The notes: generated by a model not told the origin, from the letters alone. A stretch of 64,000 bases of DNA from Bacteroidota bacterium (GCA_023251455.1 JAHEYT010000034.1:1659-65658), one strand, 5' to 3'; shown: positions 41,006 through 51,676, counted from the stretch's first letter. A program made the numbers and translations.

Positions 41006-43624
41006 ATGAATTCGAAGGAAATCAGAAAAGCGTTTATCGATTTTTTCGCCAGCAAAGGACACCAGATTGTCTCTTCGGCGCCAATGGTTGTAAAAAACGA
41101 CCCGACATTGATGTTTACCAATGCCGGAATGAATCAGTTTAAGGACATTTTTTTGGGTAATCAACCAGCGAAATATGTTCGTATTGCCGACACACAGAAG
41201 TGTTTGAGGGTTTCAGGAAAACACAACGATTTGGAGGAAGTGGGTCACGATACCTACCACCATACCATGTTCGAAATGTTGGGCAACTGGTCGTTTGGTG
41301 ACTATTTTAAGGAAGATGCCATCAATTGGGCATGGGAATTACTGCATGATGAACTGAAGATTCCGGCAGACCGTATGTATGCTTCAGTTTTTGAAGGCAG
41401 CACTGACGATAAGTTAGAACGCGACGACGAAGCCTTCAATTTATGGCGGAAATTTCTACCAGCCAACCAAATTATCAATGGAAGCAAAAAAGATAATTTC
41501 TGGGAAATGGGCGATACAGGTCCTTGCGGCCCTTGTTCCGAAATTCATGTTGATTTACGAGATGATGACGAAAGAGCTAAATCTCCTGGTAGCGACCATG
41601 TCAATAAAGACAATCCGCTGGTAATCGAAATCTGGAATCTCGTTTTCATCCAGTTCAACCGCAAAGCCGATGGCAAGCTGGAAGAACTTCCGGACAAACA
41701 TGTGGATACCGGAATGGGTTTCGAACGCTTGTGTATGGTTTTGCAAGGCAAAAAGTCGAACTACGATACCGACGTTTTCCAGAATACTATTTTGAAAATT
41801 GCTGAACTCAGCAACAAAAAATATGGCGATGACCAAAAGGCAGACATTGCCATGCGCGTGATTGCCGACCATTTACGTGCTATCTCATTCTCGATTGCCG
41901 ACGGACAGTTGCCATCGAACAACAAAGCTGGTTATGTAATCCGCCGGATTTTGCGCCGTGCAGTTCGCTACGGATATACGTTCCTCGATTTTCGCGAACC
42001 ATTCATCTGCAAATTGGTTGAGGTGCTGAAAGACAACATGGGCGATGCTTTCCCTGAATTGGTTTCGCAGCAGGTACTGATTGAAAAGGTGATCCACGAG
42101 GAAGAAGAATCGTTCCTGAGAACATTGGAAACCGGAATCCGTTTGCTCGATGAATTGGTTACTAAAGCCAAAGCTGCCGGAAAAACGGAGATCAGCGGTG
42201 AAAACATCTTCACTCTTTACGATACGTTTGGATTTCCATTCGATTTAACCAGCTTGATCCTTCGCGAAAAAGGCATGTCGGTTGACGAAGCCGGTTTTAA
42301 TGCTGAAATGGAGAAACAAAAGGAACGCTCTCGTAATGCAGCTGCCCAGGAAACTGACGATTGGGTTGAACTGAAGAAAATTGAACAGGTTGAATTCGTA
42401 GGTTACGATCATTTGGAAGCAGAAGTGCATATTTCGCGCTATCGCAAAGTGACTCAGAAAAACAAGGAATTCTATCACCTGGTTTTCGACAAAACACCGT
42501 TCTATGGCGAATCCGGAGGTCAGGTTGGCGACTCGGGCTATATTTTGGCTGATGGACACCGGACCAGAATTCTGGATACTCAAAAAGAGAATAACCTCAC
42601 GATTCATATTGCCAATAAACTTCCTGAAAATCCATCTGCCACTTTCATGGCGGTAGTTGACGCCGGAACGCGAACTTTGACGATGAATAATCACTCGGCT
42701 ACTCACTTGCTCGATCAGGCTTTGCGTGAAGTGCTGGGAACTCATGTTGAACAGAAGGGATCGTTGGTAAACAGCGAATACCTGCGTTTCGACTTTGCAC
42801 ATTTCCAGAAAGTGACGAAAGAAGAACTTGAAAAGATTCAAGCTCGCGTAAACGAATTGGTTCGCAAAAATCTTTCTCTGGAAGAAAACCGGTCGGTCGC
42901 TTTTGATGAAGCCAAAGAATTGGGTGCGATTGCTCTTTTTGGTGAAAAATACGGCGACTTTGTTCGCGTGATCAAATTTGGCGAATCGGTTGAGTTGTGC
43001 GGTGGAACACACGTTCCTTCAACCGGACAAATTGGTTCGTTTATCATTACTTCCGAAAGCGCCATTTCGGCCGGTGTTCGCCGTATTGAGGCGATTACTG
43101 CCGATCGCGCCGAAGAGTTTGTAAAGAAACACATGGACGAACTGGCTGAAGTAAAAGCTGTTCTCAACAATACCCAGAACCTGAAAAAATCGGTTGAAGA
43201 TTTGGTTGCTCAGAACAGCCGCCTGCAAAAACAAATTGAAGAATTTGAACGCAAAGCTGCTTCAGGAATCAAACAGGAACTGAAGAACAAAATTCAGGTG
43301 ATCAATGGCGTGAATGTCATCGCTGAGGTGATTCAGCTCGATTCGGCTCAGGCAGTGAAAGATTTGGCTTTCCAATTAAAAGGCGAAGTAGAAAACCTTT
43401 TCCTTGCATTAGGTTCGGCCATTGGCGGAAAACCATCGATTTCGGTGATGATTGCCGAAAACCTGGTTGCCGAGAAAGGCATGAATGCAGGCGCTGTAGT
43501 TCGCGAAGCTGCCAAAGAAATGCAGGGCGGCGGCGGCGGACAGGCGTTTTACGCAACTGCCGGTGGTAAAGACTTATCGGGCCTTGCCGCTGCTGTTGAA
43601 AAAGCAAAATCGTTTGTAAAATAA
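41006..43624 (+). CDS. alaS: Alanine--tRNA ligase
   Basis: An 872-residue class II synthetase of full length. It has the N-terminal aminoacylation domain with [29 protein letters not shown], the motif 2 region and the GMGFERL segment, then the editing domain with zinc ligands in [13 protein letters not shown] and [13 protein letters not shown], and the C-terminal DHHA1 domain closing with [16 protein letters not shown]. It charges tRNA-Ala and edits Ser and Gly. It is a single gene that ends in a strong hairpin. Confidence 0.97.
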   Translation: MNSKEIRKAFIDFFASKGHQIVSSAPMVVKNDPTLMFTNAGMNQFKDIFLGNQPAKYVRIADTQKCLRVSGKHNDLEEVGHDTYHHTMFEMLGNWSFGDYFKEDAINWAWELLHDELKIPADRMYASVFEGSTDDKLERDDEAFNLWRKFLPANQIINGSKKDNFWEMGDTGPCGPCSEIHVDLRDDDERAKSPGSDHVNKDNPLVIEIWNLVFIQFNRKADGKLEELPDKHVDTGMGFERLCMVLQGKKSNYDTDVFQNTILKIAELSNKKYGDDQKADIAMRVIADHLRAISFSIADGQLPSNNKAGYVIRRILRRAVRYGYTFLDFREPFICKLVEVLKDNMGDAFPELVSQQVLIEKVIHEEEESFLRTLETGIRLLDELVTKAKAAGKTEISGENIFTLYDTFGFPFDLTSLILREKGMSVDEAGFNAEMEKQKERSRNAAAQETDDWVELKKIEQVEFVGYDHLEAEVHISRYRKVTQKNKEFYHLVFDKTPFYGESGGQVGDSGYILADGHRTRILDTQKENNLTIHIANKLPENPSATFMAVVDAGTRTLTMNNHSATHLLDQALREVLGTHVEQKGSLVNSEYLRFDFAHFQKVTKEELEKIQARVNELVRKNLSLEENRSVAFDEAKELGAIALFGEKYGDFVRVIKFGESVELCGGTHVPSTGQIGSFIITSESAISAGVRRIEAITADRAEEFVKKHMDELAEVKAVLNNTQNLKKSVEDLVAQNSRLQKQIEEFERKAASGIKQELKNKIQVINGVNVIAEVIQLDSAQAVKDLAFQLKGEVENLFLALGSAIGGKPSISVMIAENLVAEKGMNAGAVVREAAKEMQGGGGGQAFYATAGGKDLSGLAAAVEKAKSFVK

Positions 43625-43742
43625 AATAGAAAAGTGTCATTTGGCATTAGGAAAAAGAAAAAAGAAAAGAGGAAATCGAAAATGTAGGGTCAGCCCTGTG
43701 TGGCTGACAGAAAACACAGAATATATTATTCCGAAAAATATC

Positions 43743-43780
43743 AGGCCTGTCAGGTTTTTAAAACCTGACAGGCCTTTTTG
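43743..43780 (+). terminator. Terminator after alaS; CCTGACAGG hairpin repeat, copy 2
   Basis: Arms AGGCCTGTCAGGTTTT and AAAACCTGACAGGCCT are perfectly complementary with one base between and run into TTTTTG. It belongs to the same family as the hairpins at 14253 and 51083. Confidence 0.75.
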
Positions 43781-43802
43781 ATTCATATCGGGTCTTTTTG
43801 TG

Positions 43803-43810
43803 TAATTTTG
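43803..43810 (+). promoter_or_regulatory. -7 element of the mtgA promoter
   Basis: TAATTTTG fits TAnnTTTG, and a TTTTG at 43776-43780 lies 22 bases before it. It is 26 bases ahead of the ATG. Confidence 0.5.
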
Positions 43811-43835
43811 TCTTGTCAAAATCATATTCTAAAAA

Positions 43836-44534
43836 ATGAAAAGCGGTTTGGGTAAAACAATCTTTCGGTTTCTGTGGAAAGCCGCCCTTTGGTTCGTGGG
43901 GCTATCCATCTTTTCGGTTGTCGTTTTTCGGTTCATTCCTGTGCCAATTACCCCGCTGATGCTGATTCGTTGCGGTGAGCAAATGTTTTCTTCCGACGAA
44001 CTACGCCTGAAACACGACTGGGTTTCGATTGATGAAATTTCTAAAAACCTGCCATTGGCCGTGGTTTGCAGCGAAGATCAAAATTTCATGAATCATTCAG
44101 GATTCGACCTGGACGCTATTCAACGTTCGGTTGATGCTGCCAAAAGAGGCGCTAAACGGGTGAGGGGAGCCAGTACCATCTCGCAGCAAACAGCAAAAAA
44201 TGTATTCCTTTGGCCGGGCCGAAGCTGGATCCGAAAAGGATTTGAAGTTTATTTTACCGTTTTGATTGAGTTTGTTTGGAGCAAAGAGCGAATCATGGAA
44301 GTTTACCTCAACAGTATCGAAATGGGGAAAGGCGTTTATGGAGCCGAATCCGCTGCCCAATTTTACTGGCATACTTCAGCCAAAAATCTATCCCGGACAC
44401 AAGCGGCAACCCTTGCTGCGGTGTTGCCAAATCCACGTAAATACAGTGCAAATCCGCCCGGACCTTACGTTCAGGAACGTATTGGCTGGATTGTTGGACA
44501 GATGGGACAATGGGGAACTCTAAGGTTTAAATAG
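43836..44534 (+). CDS. mtgA: Monofunctional peptidoglycan glycosyltransferase
   Basis: A 232-residue protein with an N-terminal membrane helix (about 13-33) and one GT51 domain and no transpeptidase domain. Motifs are SEDQNFMNHSGFD (motif I, catalytic Glu), RGASTISQQTAKN (motif II), KERIMEVYLNSIEMG (with the second Glu region) and GVYGAESAAQFYW. It polymerises lipid II into glycan chains at the periplasmic face of the inner membrane. It has its own promoter and terminator. Confidence 0.95.
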   Translation: MKSGLGKTIFRFLWKAALWFVGLSIFSVVVFRFIPVPITPLMLIRCGEQMFSSDELRLKHDWVSIDEISKNLPLAVVCSEDQNFMNHSGFDLDAIQRSVDAAKRGAKRVRGASTISQQTAKNVFLWPGRSWIRKGFEVYFTVLIEFVWSKERIMEVYLNSIEMGKGVYGAESAAQFYWHTSAKNLSRTQAATLAAVLPNPRKYSANPPGPYVQERIGWIVGQMGQWGTLRFK

Positions 44535-44597
44535 AACAATTTGCTATTTAAGTCAATCTTAAGAAACCAAAGTCGTTGGAATCTGTTATACTATTTC

Positions 44598-44622
44598 GTC
44601 TGAATTTATTCGGACTTTTTTT
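44598..44622 (+). terminator. Terminator after mtgA
   Basis: GTCTGAA pairs with TTCGGAC (one G-T pair) and is followed by seven T residues. Confidence 0.75.
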
Positions 44623-44693
44623 ATGCCCAATATATTGATATTTAAAATTTGGTCGTTATTATTTAGATTGATTCCAAATAAATTTATGATATT

Positions 44694-47600
44694 ATGAACA
44701 AGGTCCTGAATTTTCTTTTCTCCTTCTCTTTTATGGGTTTTTTGTTGCTGGTTATGGCTTTCTCAATGGGCATTGCCACTTTCGTTGAAAACAGCTTTGG
44801 AACCGAAGCCGCTCAGGGGCTAATCTATAAATCGCTGTGGTTTAGTTTGGTTATGGTGCTTTTGGGGGTAAACCTTACAGTCAATTTCATACGGCATAAA
44901 ATGTACACCCGACAACGCATTGCTGTCGGGATATTCCATATTTCGTTTATCGTTATCCTGATTGGCGCCGGAATCACGCGGTACATTAGCTTTGAGGGAG
45001 TGATGCACATTCGCGAAGGACAATCATCCGACTATATTCTTTCTTCAGAAGATAATCTGACGGTAAAAAGTGGAAATCAGACGGTAAGCAATCCAGTTCT
45101 TTTTTCGGAGCTCACTGTTAACCAGTTCGATGAAAAAATTGCGGTTGAAGGACGAAAAATCAGGGTGAAATCGATAGGGTTCATTAAGAATGCAGTACGC
45201 ACGGTGAAGGAAGACCCTTCAGGAAAAGAAATGATCGACTTTGTTATTTCACAAGGTCAGGGCCGAGAGAATTACGTTTTTTCGAAAGGTAGTAATCTGA
45301 GCCTTGGAAACATTAAGCTGGGTTATGAGTTGACAGGTGCCAACCTTCAGTTTTTTAACCGCAACGACAGCTTGTTTCTGAGTTATGACCGTCAGATCGA
45401 GATCCGTTCGATGACCGGTGGCGAAACTCAGATTGTGGATGCAAATAAAGCAATTCCAGTTGAAACGATGCAGCTATATGCCTTTGATGGTTATATGATT
45501 CTGGTGAAAGAATATTATAAACACGCTATAGCGACAGTTGAAAAAGACAATTCAGGCAACGAAGGCTTAGATGCCGCAATTTTGGAAGTTACAGATGGCG
45601 CGAATAAGCAGATCGTGAACGTAATGGGGAAACATGGAATGCTGGGCGAACCGTTTGCCGTTAATGTTGGAAATTCAACTCTGGAAATTACGTATGGAGC
45701 CGACCCGATTTATTTGCCATTTGCCTTGCAGTTAAACGATTTCCAGATGGAAAAATATCCCGGATCGATGAGTCCGTCGTCGTATGCCAGCGAATTGGTT
45801 TTGCTTGATAAGGAGCGAAACGTGACCCGCAATGTCAGGGTTTTTATGAATAATACATTGAATTACAGAGGCTATAAATTCTTTCAGTCGTCATACGATC
45901 AGGATGAAGGCGGAACTGTTCTTTCGGTGAATGCTGACCAACTGGGAACTTCTGTTACTTACCTGGGTTATTTTCTGCTTGGACTTGGATTCGTATTGGC
46001 CTTGTTCAGCAAAACTTCCCGTTTCCATTCGCTAATTGTCCGCTTAAAACAATATTCTAAGCCAGTTGGTCTGGTTATGCTTTTATTTTTCCTGAAAGCA
46101 GGTTCGGGTTATGCTGAAAATGCTGAATTAACGCCAATTCCAAGAATTGATCAGGCCGTTCTGGATGATTTCTCGAAATTGTGGATTCAGGGACAGGATG
46201 AACGCATTGAGCCGGTTTCTACTTTGTCATCAGAAATACTCCGGAAAGTGGCCCGCAAATCTGATTTCGACGGTCGATCGCCCGAAGAAGTGATGCTCGG
46301 TCTGTATTTATATCCTGAATACTGGCGAAATGTTTCGCTGGTTTATATAACGAATGACCAGTTAAAAAGCTTGCTTGGAGTGACTGAAAGTCGTATTCCA
46401 CTCACATCATTTTTCGATGCCCAGGGGAATTATAAACTGATTGAACCGGTCAAGGCAGCATTCGCCAAAATGCCTGCTATGAGGAATGTTTTCGAGAAGG
46501 AACTCATCAATCTCGATGAGCGGGTTAATATTTGCTTTATGGTAGTGAATGGCGATATGTTTGCGCTTTTCCCCGGAGTAACGAAGGATGTCAAATGGTC
46601 ATTTCCGGGAAATAGCCCTGCCGGCTTATCTGCGGACGAATCGTTATTCGCCAACAAAGGATTTGAGCTTCTGAAAGAATCAGTGAATGGAAAAGGTGAG
46701 ATCGGTACTCGTCAGATTTTGGCCAGCATCGCATCGTTACAAACCAAATACAGCTCAAATTATTTGCCGTCAAATTCTAAAAAGGAAGTTGAGATATTCT
46801 ATAATTCGCTGAATCCGTTTAAACGGGTTTTCCCGCTTTACCTGATGGTTGGATTTGTGCTGCTTGTAGTCATTTTCGTTAATATTTTCAGGCAAAAAAC
46901 CTTAGGTGCAAAGGCGCGGATTGTCTTTTCCTCCTTAATTGTACTTGGCTTTTTGCTGCATACTGCTGGTTTAGCTCTGCGCTGGTATATTGCAGGTCAT
47001 GCGCCGTGGTCGAACGGATACGAATCGATGGTTTATGTGGCCTGGGCTTCCATGTTGGCTGGTATCATTTTTGGCCGGAAGTACCCGATGGTTATTGCCA
47101 CTTCGGCCATGCTTTCAGGAATTATACTGTTTGTGGCCCACCTCAACTGGATGAACCCCGAAATCACGCATTTGGTGCCGGTTTTGAATTCGTACTGGCT
47201 GATGATTCATGTGGCTATTATTACCGCAAGCTATGGTTTTTTGGGGATGAGCGCTTTTATTGGCCTGTTGGTTTTGGCGTTGTTCGGCATCAGTAATCCA
47301 AAAAATAGCGGCAATGTCAGAAACATGATTTTGCAACTTACTACCATCAGCGAAATGTCGGTAACGGTTGGTTTATATATGCTCACGATTGGTACTTTCC
47401 TCGGAGGCGTTTGGGCCAACGAAAGCTGGGGCCGCTACTGGGGTTGGGACTCGAAAGAGACCTGGGCGCTGGTTACGGTGGTGATTTATTCGTTTATTGC
47501 TCATATGCGTCTGATTCCTTCGCTGAAAGGTATTTACAATTACACGGTTGCCACGGTAATCGGATTTTCGTCGGTGCTGATGACTTATTTTGGCGTGAAT

Positions 47601-47747
47601 TATTACCTGAGTGGATTGCATTCATACGGTCGCGGAACGGCCGATTCGGTTCACTGGTCGGTGTATGTGATTATCATTACAATAACTGGACTTTTGATGG
47701 TCGCCAATTTCAAGCAGAAAAATTTGGATTTCGAAACTACAAAATAG
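44694..47747 (+). CDS. Fused ResB-CcsA cytochrome c biogenesis protein (CcsBA)
   Basis: A 1017-residue membrane protein. The N-terminal part (about 1-460) is ResB-like: three helices, then a large periplasmic domain, then a helix at about 420-437. The C-terminal part (about 710-1010) is CcsA-like with the tryptophan-rich haem-handling motif WGRYWGWDSKETWAL and flanking histidines (e.g. in IAHMRLIP). System II proteins carry haem across the membrane and attach it to CxxCH apocytochromes. The fused form is typical of Bacteroidota and some epsilonproteobacteria. Between the two halves lies a soluble region (about 470-690) of uncertain role. Confidence 0.92.
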   Translation: MNKVLNFLFSFSFMGFLLLVMAFSMGIATFVENSFGTEAAQGLIYKSLWFSLVMVLLGVNLTVNFIRHKMYTRQRIAVGIFHISFIVILIGAGITRYISFEGVMHIREGQSSDYILSSEDNLTVKSGNQTVSNPVLFSELTVNQFDEKIAVEGRKIRVKSIGFIKNAVRTVKEDPSGKEMIDFVISQGQGRENYVFSKGSNLSLGNIKLGYELTGANLQFFNRNDSLFLSYDRQIEIRSMTGGETQIVDANKAIPVETMQLYAFDGYMILVKEYYKHAIATVEKDNSGNEGLDAAILEVTDGANKQIVNVMGKHGMLGEPFAVNVGNSTLEITYGADPIYLPFALQLNDFQMEKYPGSMSPSSYASELVLLDKERNVTRNVRVFMNNTLNYRGYKFFQSSYDQDEGGTVLSVNADQLGTSVTYLGYFLLGLGFVLALFSKTSRFHSLIVRLKQYSKPVGLVMLLFFLKAGSGYAENAELTPIPRIDQAVLDDFSKLWIQGQDERIEPVSTLSSEILRKVARKSDFDGRSPEEVMLGLYLYPEYWRNVSLVYITNDQLKSLLGVTESRIPLTSFFDAQGNYKLIEPVKAAFAKMPAMRNVFEKELINLDERVNICFMVVNGDMFALFPGVTKDVKWSFPGNSPAGLSADESLFANKGFELLKESVNGKGEIGTRQILASIASLQTKYSSNYLPSNSKKEVEIFYNSLNPFKRVFPLYLMVGFVLLVVIFVNIFRQKTLGAKARIVFSSLIVLGFLLHTAGLALRWYIAGHAPWSNGYESMVYVAWASMLAGIIFGRKYPMVIATSAMLSGIILFVAHLNWMNPEITHLVPVLNSYWLMIHVAIITASYGFLGMSAFIGLLVLALFGISNPKNSGNVRNMILQLTTISEMSVTVGLYMLTIGTFLGGVWANESWGRYWGWDSKETWALVTVVIYSFIAHMRLIPSLKGIYNYTVATVIGFSSVLMTYFGVNYYLSGLHSYGRGTADSVHWSVYVIIITITGLLMVANFKQKNLDFETTK

Positions 47748-47791
47748 TACTATCTTTAATGTCTTATTGACCAAATTAAACGATAAGACTT

Positions 47792-49657
47792 ATGGCAATC
47801 GAGGTAAAGAGAACCTTTGACATTCTTGAATTTTGTCTCAGTAAGTTTTCGAGAAAAGATGCTTTGGGTGGAAAAAATGGCAACGACTGGTATGTGTACA
47901 GTACAGCCGAATATGTTGAGAAATCGCATCAGTTTGCATTAGGCTTAATGGCTTTGGGCCTGAAAAAAGGCGACAAAGTGGCTACCGTTACTACCAACCG
48001 GCCTGAATGGAATTTTGCCGACATGGGCTTGGCGATGACTGGAATTGTTCATGTGCCTATTTATCCGACCATTGGTGACGATGAATACAGTTACATTCTC
48101 GAACATGCCGAAATAAAACTTTTGCTTGTTGGCGACAAAAAACTGTACGAAAAACTAAGCCCGATTGCTGCTCAATTGACTGAAATTAAGCATATCTACT
48201 CTTTCGAAGATATTGAAGGAGTAAGTAATTTTGAAGAGATATTACAGTTTGGCAAAGATCATCAGGAGGAATTGGCTGCTCAGTTGGAAGAAATTAAGAA
48301 TGCAGTTGATCCTGAAGATTTGGCGACTATTATTTATACTTCAGGCACAACCGGAGTTCCCAAAGGCGTGATGCTGACACATACCAATTTGGTATCGAAT
48401 TTCCTGACTCATTCAAAGATGCACAATCTAGGGATAGATCACCGGGTGATTAGTTTTCTGCCTCTTTGCCACGTGTACGAACGCAGCGTGAATTATCATT
48501 TTCAGTACAAGGGAATGGGGATTTATTACGTCGGGAATCTTGGGCAAATTGTTTCAGCAATCAAGGAAATTAAGCCTCATATGTTTAATTCGGTTCCCCG
48601 TTTGCTCGAAAGGGTTTACGATGGTTTTGTGTCGAAGGGCAAGGAGCTTACCGGTTTGAAAAAGGTTATTTATTTCTGGGCACTAAGCCTGACGCGACAT
48701 TTCGAATACAACAAAAAGTATAATTTCTTCCTGAAAATCAGGATTAAACTGGCTGATAAACTGATTTATTCCAAGTGGCGCGAAGCGCTCGGCGGCAATA
48801 TTGTTTATGTAGTTTCGGGCGGTGCGGCTTTGCAACCTCGTATTGCACGGGTTCTGGGAATGGCCGGAATGCTAAATCTGGAAGGCTACGGGCTGACCGA
48901 AACGTCGCCGGTGATTGCAGTCAATAATCCGGCAACCCGCGAAATGAAAATTGGCACTGTTGGCGCCGTTCTGGAGAATGTAGAATTGAAATTTGCCGAA
49001 GATGGCGAAATCCTGGTGAAAGGTCCGGGCGTGATGAAGGGCTACTATAAAGCTCCTGAATTAACTGCTGAAGTGATTGATGAGGCGGGCTGGTTTCATA
49101 CCGGCGATATTGGTATTCTGGAAGATGGTAAATTTTTGAAAATTACCGACCGTAAAAAGGAAATGTTTAAGCTTTCCGGAGGAAAATACATTGCGCCACA
49201 GATGATCGAGAATAAGCTGAAAGCTTCGTTTTTTATTGAACAGGTAATGGTAATCGGAGCCGGCGAGAAGTTTGCCAGCGCCCTGATTTCGCCCAATTTT
49301 GTGTACCTGCACGACTGGTGCAGCCAGCGTAAAATACACTTCCAGAATAACGAAGAATTAATCCAGAAAACCGAAGTACTTGCCCAGTTCCAGCGCGAAG
49401 TGGTTGCTATAAATAAAACGCTGGGTGAACATGAGGAGATCAAACGTTTCCGTTTGGTGAACGATGAATGGACCCCTCAAAGCGGCGAACTTTCACCAAC
49501 CTTAAAACTTAAACGAAATTACGTGTCGGATAAATACAAGACTATTATCGATGAGATTTATTCGGTACAGAAAATTCAACCAGGAGGCCGCTTCCACTTA
49601 CCAAAAATCAAGCTCAATTTCGATATTAACGAGTTTATCAAGCGGCTGAAGCTATAA
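47792..49657 (+). CDS. Long-chain acyl-CoA synthetase (AMP-forming)
   Basis: A 621-residue adenylate-forming enzyme without signal peptide. The P-loop-like motif is IIYTSGTTGVPKGVMLTH, then YGLTETSPVIAVN and WFHTGDIGILEDGKFLKITDRKKEMFKLSGGKYIAP, the signature for long-chain ligases. It activates fatty acids with ATP and CoA in the cytosol. It lies 44 bases after ccsBA, which may be a shared transcript, though no functional link is evident. FadD-like is a fair family name, but the chain length cannot be told. Confidence 0.92.
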   Translation: MAIEVKRTFDILEFCLSKFSRKDALGGKNGNDWYVYSTAEYVEKSHQFALGLMALGLKKGDKVATVTTNRPEWNFADMGLAMTGIVHVPIYPTIGDDEYSYILEHAEIKLLLVGDKKLYEKLSPIAAQLTEIKHIYSFEDIEGVSNFEEILQFGKDHQEELAAQLEEIKNAVDPEDLATIIYTSGTTGVPKGVMLTHTNLVSNFLTHSKMHNLGIDHRVISFLPLCHVYERSVNYHFQYKGMGIYYVGNLGQIVSAIKEIKPHMFNSVPRLLERVYDGFVSKGKELTGLKKVIYFWALSLTRHFEYNKKYNFFLKIRIKLADKLIYSKWREALGGNIVYVVSGGAALQPRIARVLGMAGMLNLEGYGLTETSPVIAVNNPATREMKIGTVGAVLENVELKFAEDGEILVKGPGVMKGYYKAPELTAEVIDEAGWFHTGDIGILEDGKFLKITDRKKEMFKLSGGKYIAPQMIENKLKASFFIEQVMVIGAGEKFASALISPNFVYLHDWCSQRKIHFQNNEELIQKTEVLAQFQREVVAINKTLGEHEEIKRFRLVNDEWTPQSGELSPTLKLKRNYVSDKYKTIIDEIYSVQKIQPGGRFHLPKIKLNFDINEFIKRLKL

Positions 49658-49726
49658 AATAGTTTATTTCAATTGCATAAATTTGATATGCAGAGTGCTG
49701 AATGTTGAAATTTAAATCTAAGAAAA

Positions 49727-50566
49727 ATGAGACTATCCTATTTGTTTTCCATGTTTCTTGTCATTTTTATTGGATGCCATTCGTCTAACTCAAAAACCGA
49801 AAATACGATGAGCTCAAAAGTTAATATTATTTTCTTGCATCACAGTACTGGAATGAGTATATGGAAAGGTGGAGCCTCCCGTGTAGCTTATAAAATATTC
49901 AAAAGGGGCGATGTTCAAAAGTGGTTTTCCAAGTTTAATAAGAGCAATGGAACCGATTATCACATTGATCAGATGAACTTTCCGAATAATGAAGGTGGCT
50001 ATGGATGGAAAAACTATCCGTATGATTATTATAATATTTGGGTTAAAAATGAAGGAGATAAGACCTTCATGAATGAACCAACACTTGAATTACTAACAAA
50101 AAAATACAATGTTATTGTTTGGAAACATTGCTATCCCGTTAGTGATCTTTTGCCTGACACAGGTAAAGGTGATATGGATTCAGAAGAGAAACGCATTGAA
50201 AATTACAAGCTTCAATATGGTCTGCTAAAAGAAAAAATGAAATCTTTTCCGAAAACAACTTTTATTGTCTGGACCGGCGCTGCATTGACAAAAGAGAATA
50301 CGACCCCTGAAAAGGCCCAACTATCAAAGGATTTTTTCAGGTGGGTTAAAGAGCAATGGGATGAACCGGGAGACAATATCTTTTTGTGGGATTTTAACGA
50401 ACTTGAAACTGAAAATGGATTGTATTTGAAAGATGAATACGCTGCAAGCCCTACAGATGCTCATCCCAACAAAACCTTTGCGTCAAGAGTTGCGCCATTC
50501 ATGTGTCAACGAATTGTTGATGTTATTGAAGGCAGAGGAGACATTTCTTCTATAACAGGAGAATAA
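49727..50566 (+). CDS. SGNH-hydrolase-like lipoprotein
   Basis: A 279-residue protein with a lipoprotein signal (Cys17 in VIFIGC). VNIIFLHHSTG (32-42) resembles block I of the SGNH superfamily, with Ser40 as possible nucleophile. The C-terminal DAHPN (244-248) resembles the block V Asp-x-x-His, though spaced Asp-x-His. In between, WKHCYP and FIVWTGA could be blocks II and III. An esterase or deacylase role on the cell envelope is an inference. The family is not one I recognise by name. The start ATG at 49727 is supported by the lipobox. Confidence 0.6.
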   Translation: MRLSYLFSMFLVIFIGCHSSNSKTENTMSSKVNIIFLHHSTGMSIWKGGASRVAYKIFKRGDVQKWFSKFNKSNGTDYHIDQMNFPNNEGGYGWKNYPYDYYNIWVKNEGDKTFMNEPTLELLTKKYNVIVWKHCYPVSDLLPDTGKGDMDSEEKRIENYKLQYGLLKEKMKSFPKTTFIVWTGAALTKENTTPEKAQLSKDFFRWVKEQWDEPGDNIFLWDFNELETENGLYLKDEYAASPTDAHPNKTFASRVAPFMCQRIVDVIEGRGDISSITGE

Positions 50567-50597
50567 ATTACATTCAGGAACTAAATAACTGATTCAA

Positions 50598-50975
50598 ATG
50601 ATTTCAAAAGCACCAAATACAATTGATGAGTATATACTGGATTCCCCGGTGGATATTCAACCTCTCCTGAATCAAGTCCGATCAACCATTAAACAGGCCG
50701 CACCAGATGCGGAAGAATCGATAAGCTACGGTATACCAGCTTATAAAACTCATGGCAAGCCTTTGGTATACTTTGCTGCATTTAAAAATCACATAGGTTT
50801 TTATGCCACTCCAACCGGACATGAAGAGTTTGCAAAAGAACTTTCGAAGTATAAGCAGGGAAAAGGTTCTGTCCAGTTTCCGATTGACCAGCCCATGCCA
50901 TTAACGCTAATCGCACAGATCGTTGAGTTTAGGGTTATTGAAAACATGGAAAAGGCGAAAGCGAAGAAGAAATAG
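50598..50975 (+). CDS. DUF1801 / YdhG-like domain protein
   Basis: A 125-residue cytosolic protein with the DUF1801 marks TIDEYILDSPVDIQPLLNQVRSTIKQAAPDAEESISYGIPAYK, GKPLVYFAAFKNHIGFY and KGSVQFPIDQPMP. The fold is an uncharacterised alpha/beta domain; relatives are described as YdhG-like. Function unknown. It starts 31 bases after the SGNH-like lipoprotein gene and may share its transcript. Confidence 0.82.
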   Translation: MISKAPNTIDEYILDSPVDIQPLLNQVRSTIKQAAPDAEESISYGIPAYKTHGKPLVYFAAFKNHIGFYATPTGHEEFAKELSKYKQGKGSVQFPIDQPMPLTLIAQIVEFRVIENMEKAKAKKK

Positions 50976-51082
50976 GTGCAAAGCGAAAAGCTATTGTCAT
51001 GTTTAACATGGCGGCTTCCCAACCAACAGGACTGCAAAAATCTGAACAGGGCGAGTGGGGGCGGACTTTTCGTTGAGATTCT

Positions 51083-51115
51083 AATCCTGACAGGTTTTCA
51101 AAACCTGTCAGGATT
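51083..51115. repeat. CCTGACAGG hairpin repeat, copy 3
   Basis: AATCCTGACAGGTTTT and AAAACCTGTCAGGATT are perfect complements separated by one base. It lies between two plus-strand genes and is not followed by a T run. Confidence 0.65.
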
Positions 51116-51200
51116 TAAAACCCTAAAATAAAGCTGCTTAACAGAAGTAAACTTCGAAAAAATAGCATATATTTGGTAGTATTTACCAGTTAGGCACAAT

Positions 51201-51572
51201 ATGAAAAAACTGTACGCTATAGTTATAGTTCTGATTTTGATTTTGAGCTCGTGTGACTCGAATAAAGGAAAAGGAATTAAGTTCGAGATTAGAAACAATT
51301 CTGATCAACAAATTACCAAAGTAAAATTCTACACTTCAGAAAAATTGGCAATTGCAGAAATTGACAAAATTGAAACGAATGAATCTGTATCAGGTTTCTT
51401 AACGATGAAAAATAATCAATCTGACGGTGGATACGGTTTGGAATTCACACGTGCTGACGGAAAAAAAGAAATTATTGGTTGTGGATATTATACGAATGGT
51501 GCCCCTTTGGAAAACGTAGCTAAATTTGAAATAAAAAGGGACACAACTCTTTCATCGTTCAGTAGATATTAA
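51201..51572 (+). CDS. Small lipoprotein of unknown function
   Basis: A 123-residue protein with lipobox LILSSC (Cys18). The mature part alternates short strands (IKFEIRNNSDQQITKVKFYT, YGLEFTRADGKKEII) and reads like a small beta-sandwich. I do not recognise a family. Its convergent neighbour is the DEAD-box helicase, with a shared bidirectional terminator between them. Confidence 0.7.
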   Translation: MKKLYAIVIVLILILSSCDSNKGKGIKFEIRNNSDQQITKVKFYTSEKLAIAEIDKIETNESVSGFLTMKNNQSDGGYGLEFTRADGKKEIIGCGYYTNGAPLENVAKFEIKRDTTLSSFSRY

Positions 51573-51614
51573 AAAATACTATGCATATCTCTCCATATGA
51601 CACGCTACTGAATC

Positions 51615-51656
51615 AAAAATCCCGAATTTCAAGGTAACCTGAAATTCGGGATTTTT
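51615..51656. terminator. Bidirectional terminator between lipoprotein and helicase genes
   Basis: AAAAATCCCGAATTTCA and TGAAATTCGGGATTTTT form a perfect 17-base stem with an eight-base loop and A/T runs on both sides. Confidence 0.88.
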
Positions 51657-51676
51657 AAATCTGATACTATCGTATG

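Noticed and set aside
42245..43012. 255-residue open frame on the minus strand inside alaS
   Set aside because: It is fully antisense to a strongly conserved synthetase, has no recognisable domain, and has the Phe/Arg-rich look of a shadow frame.
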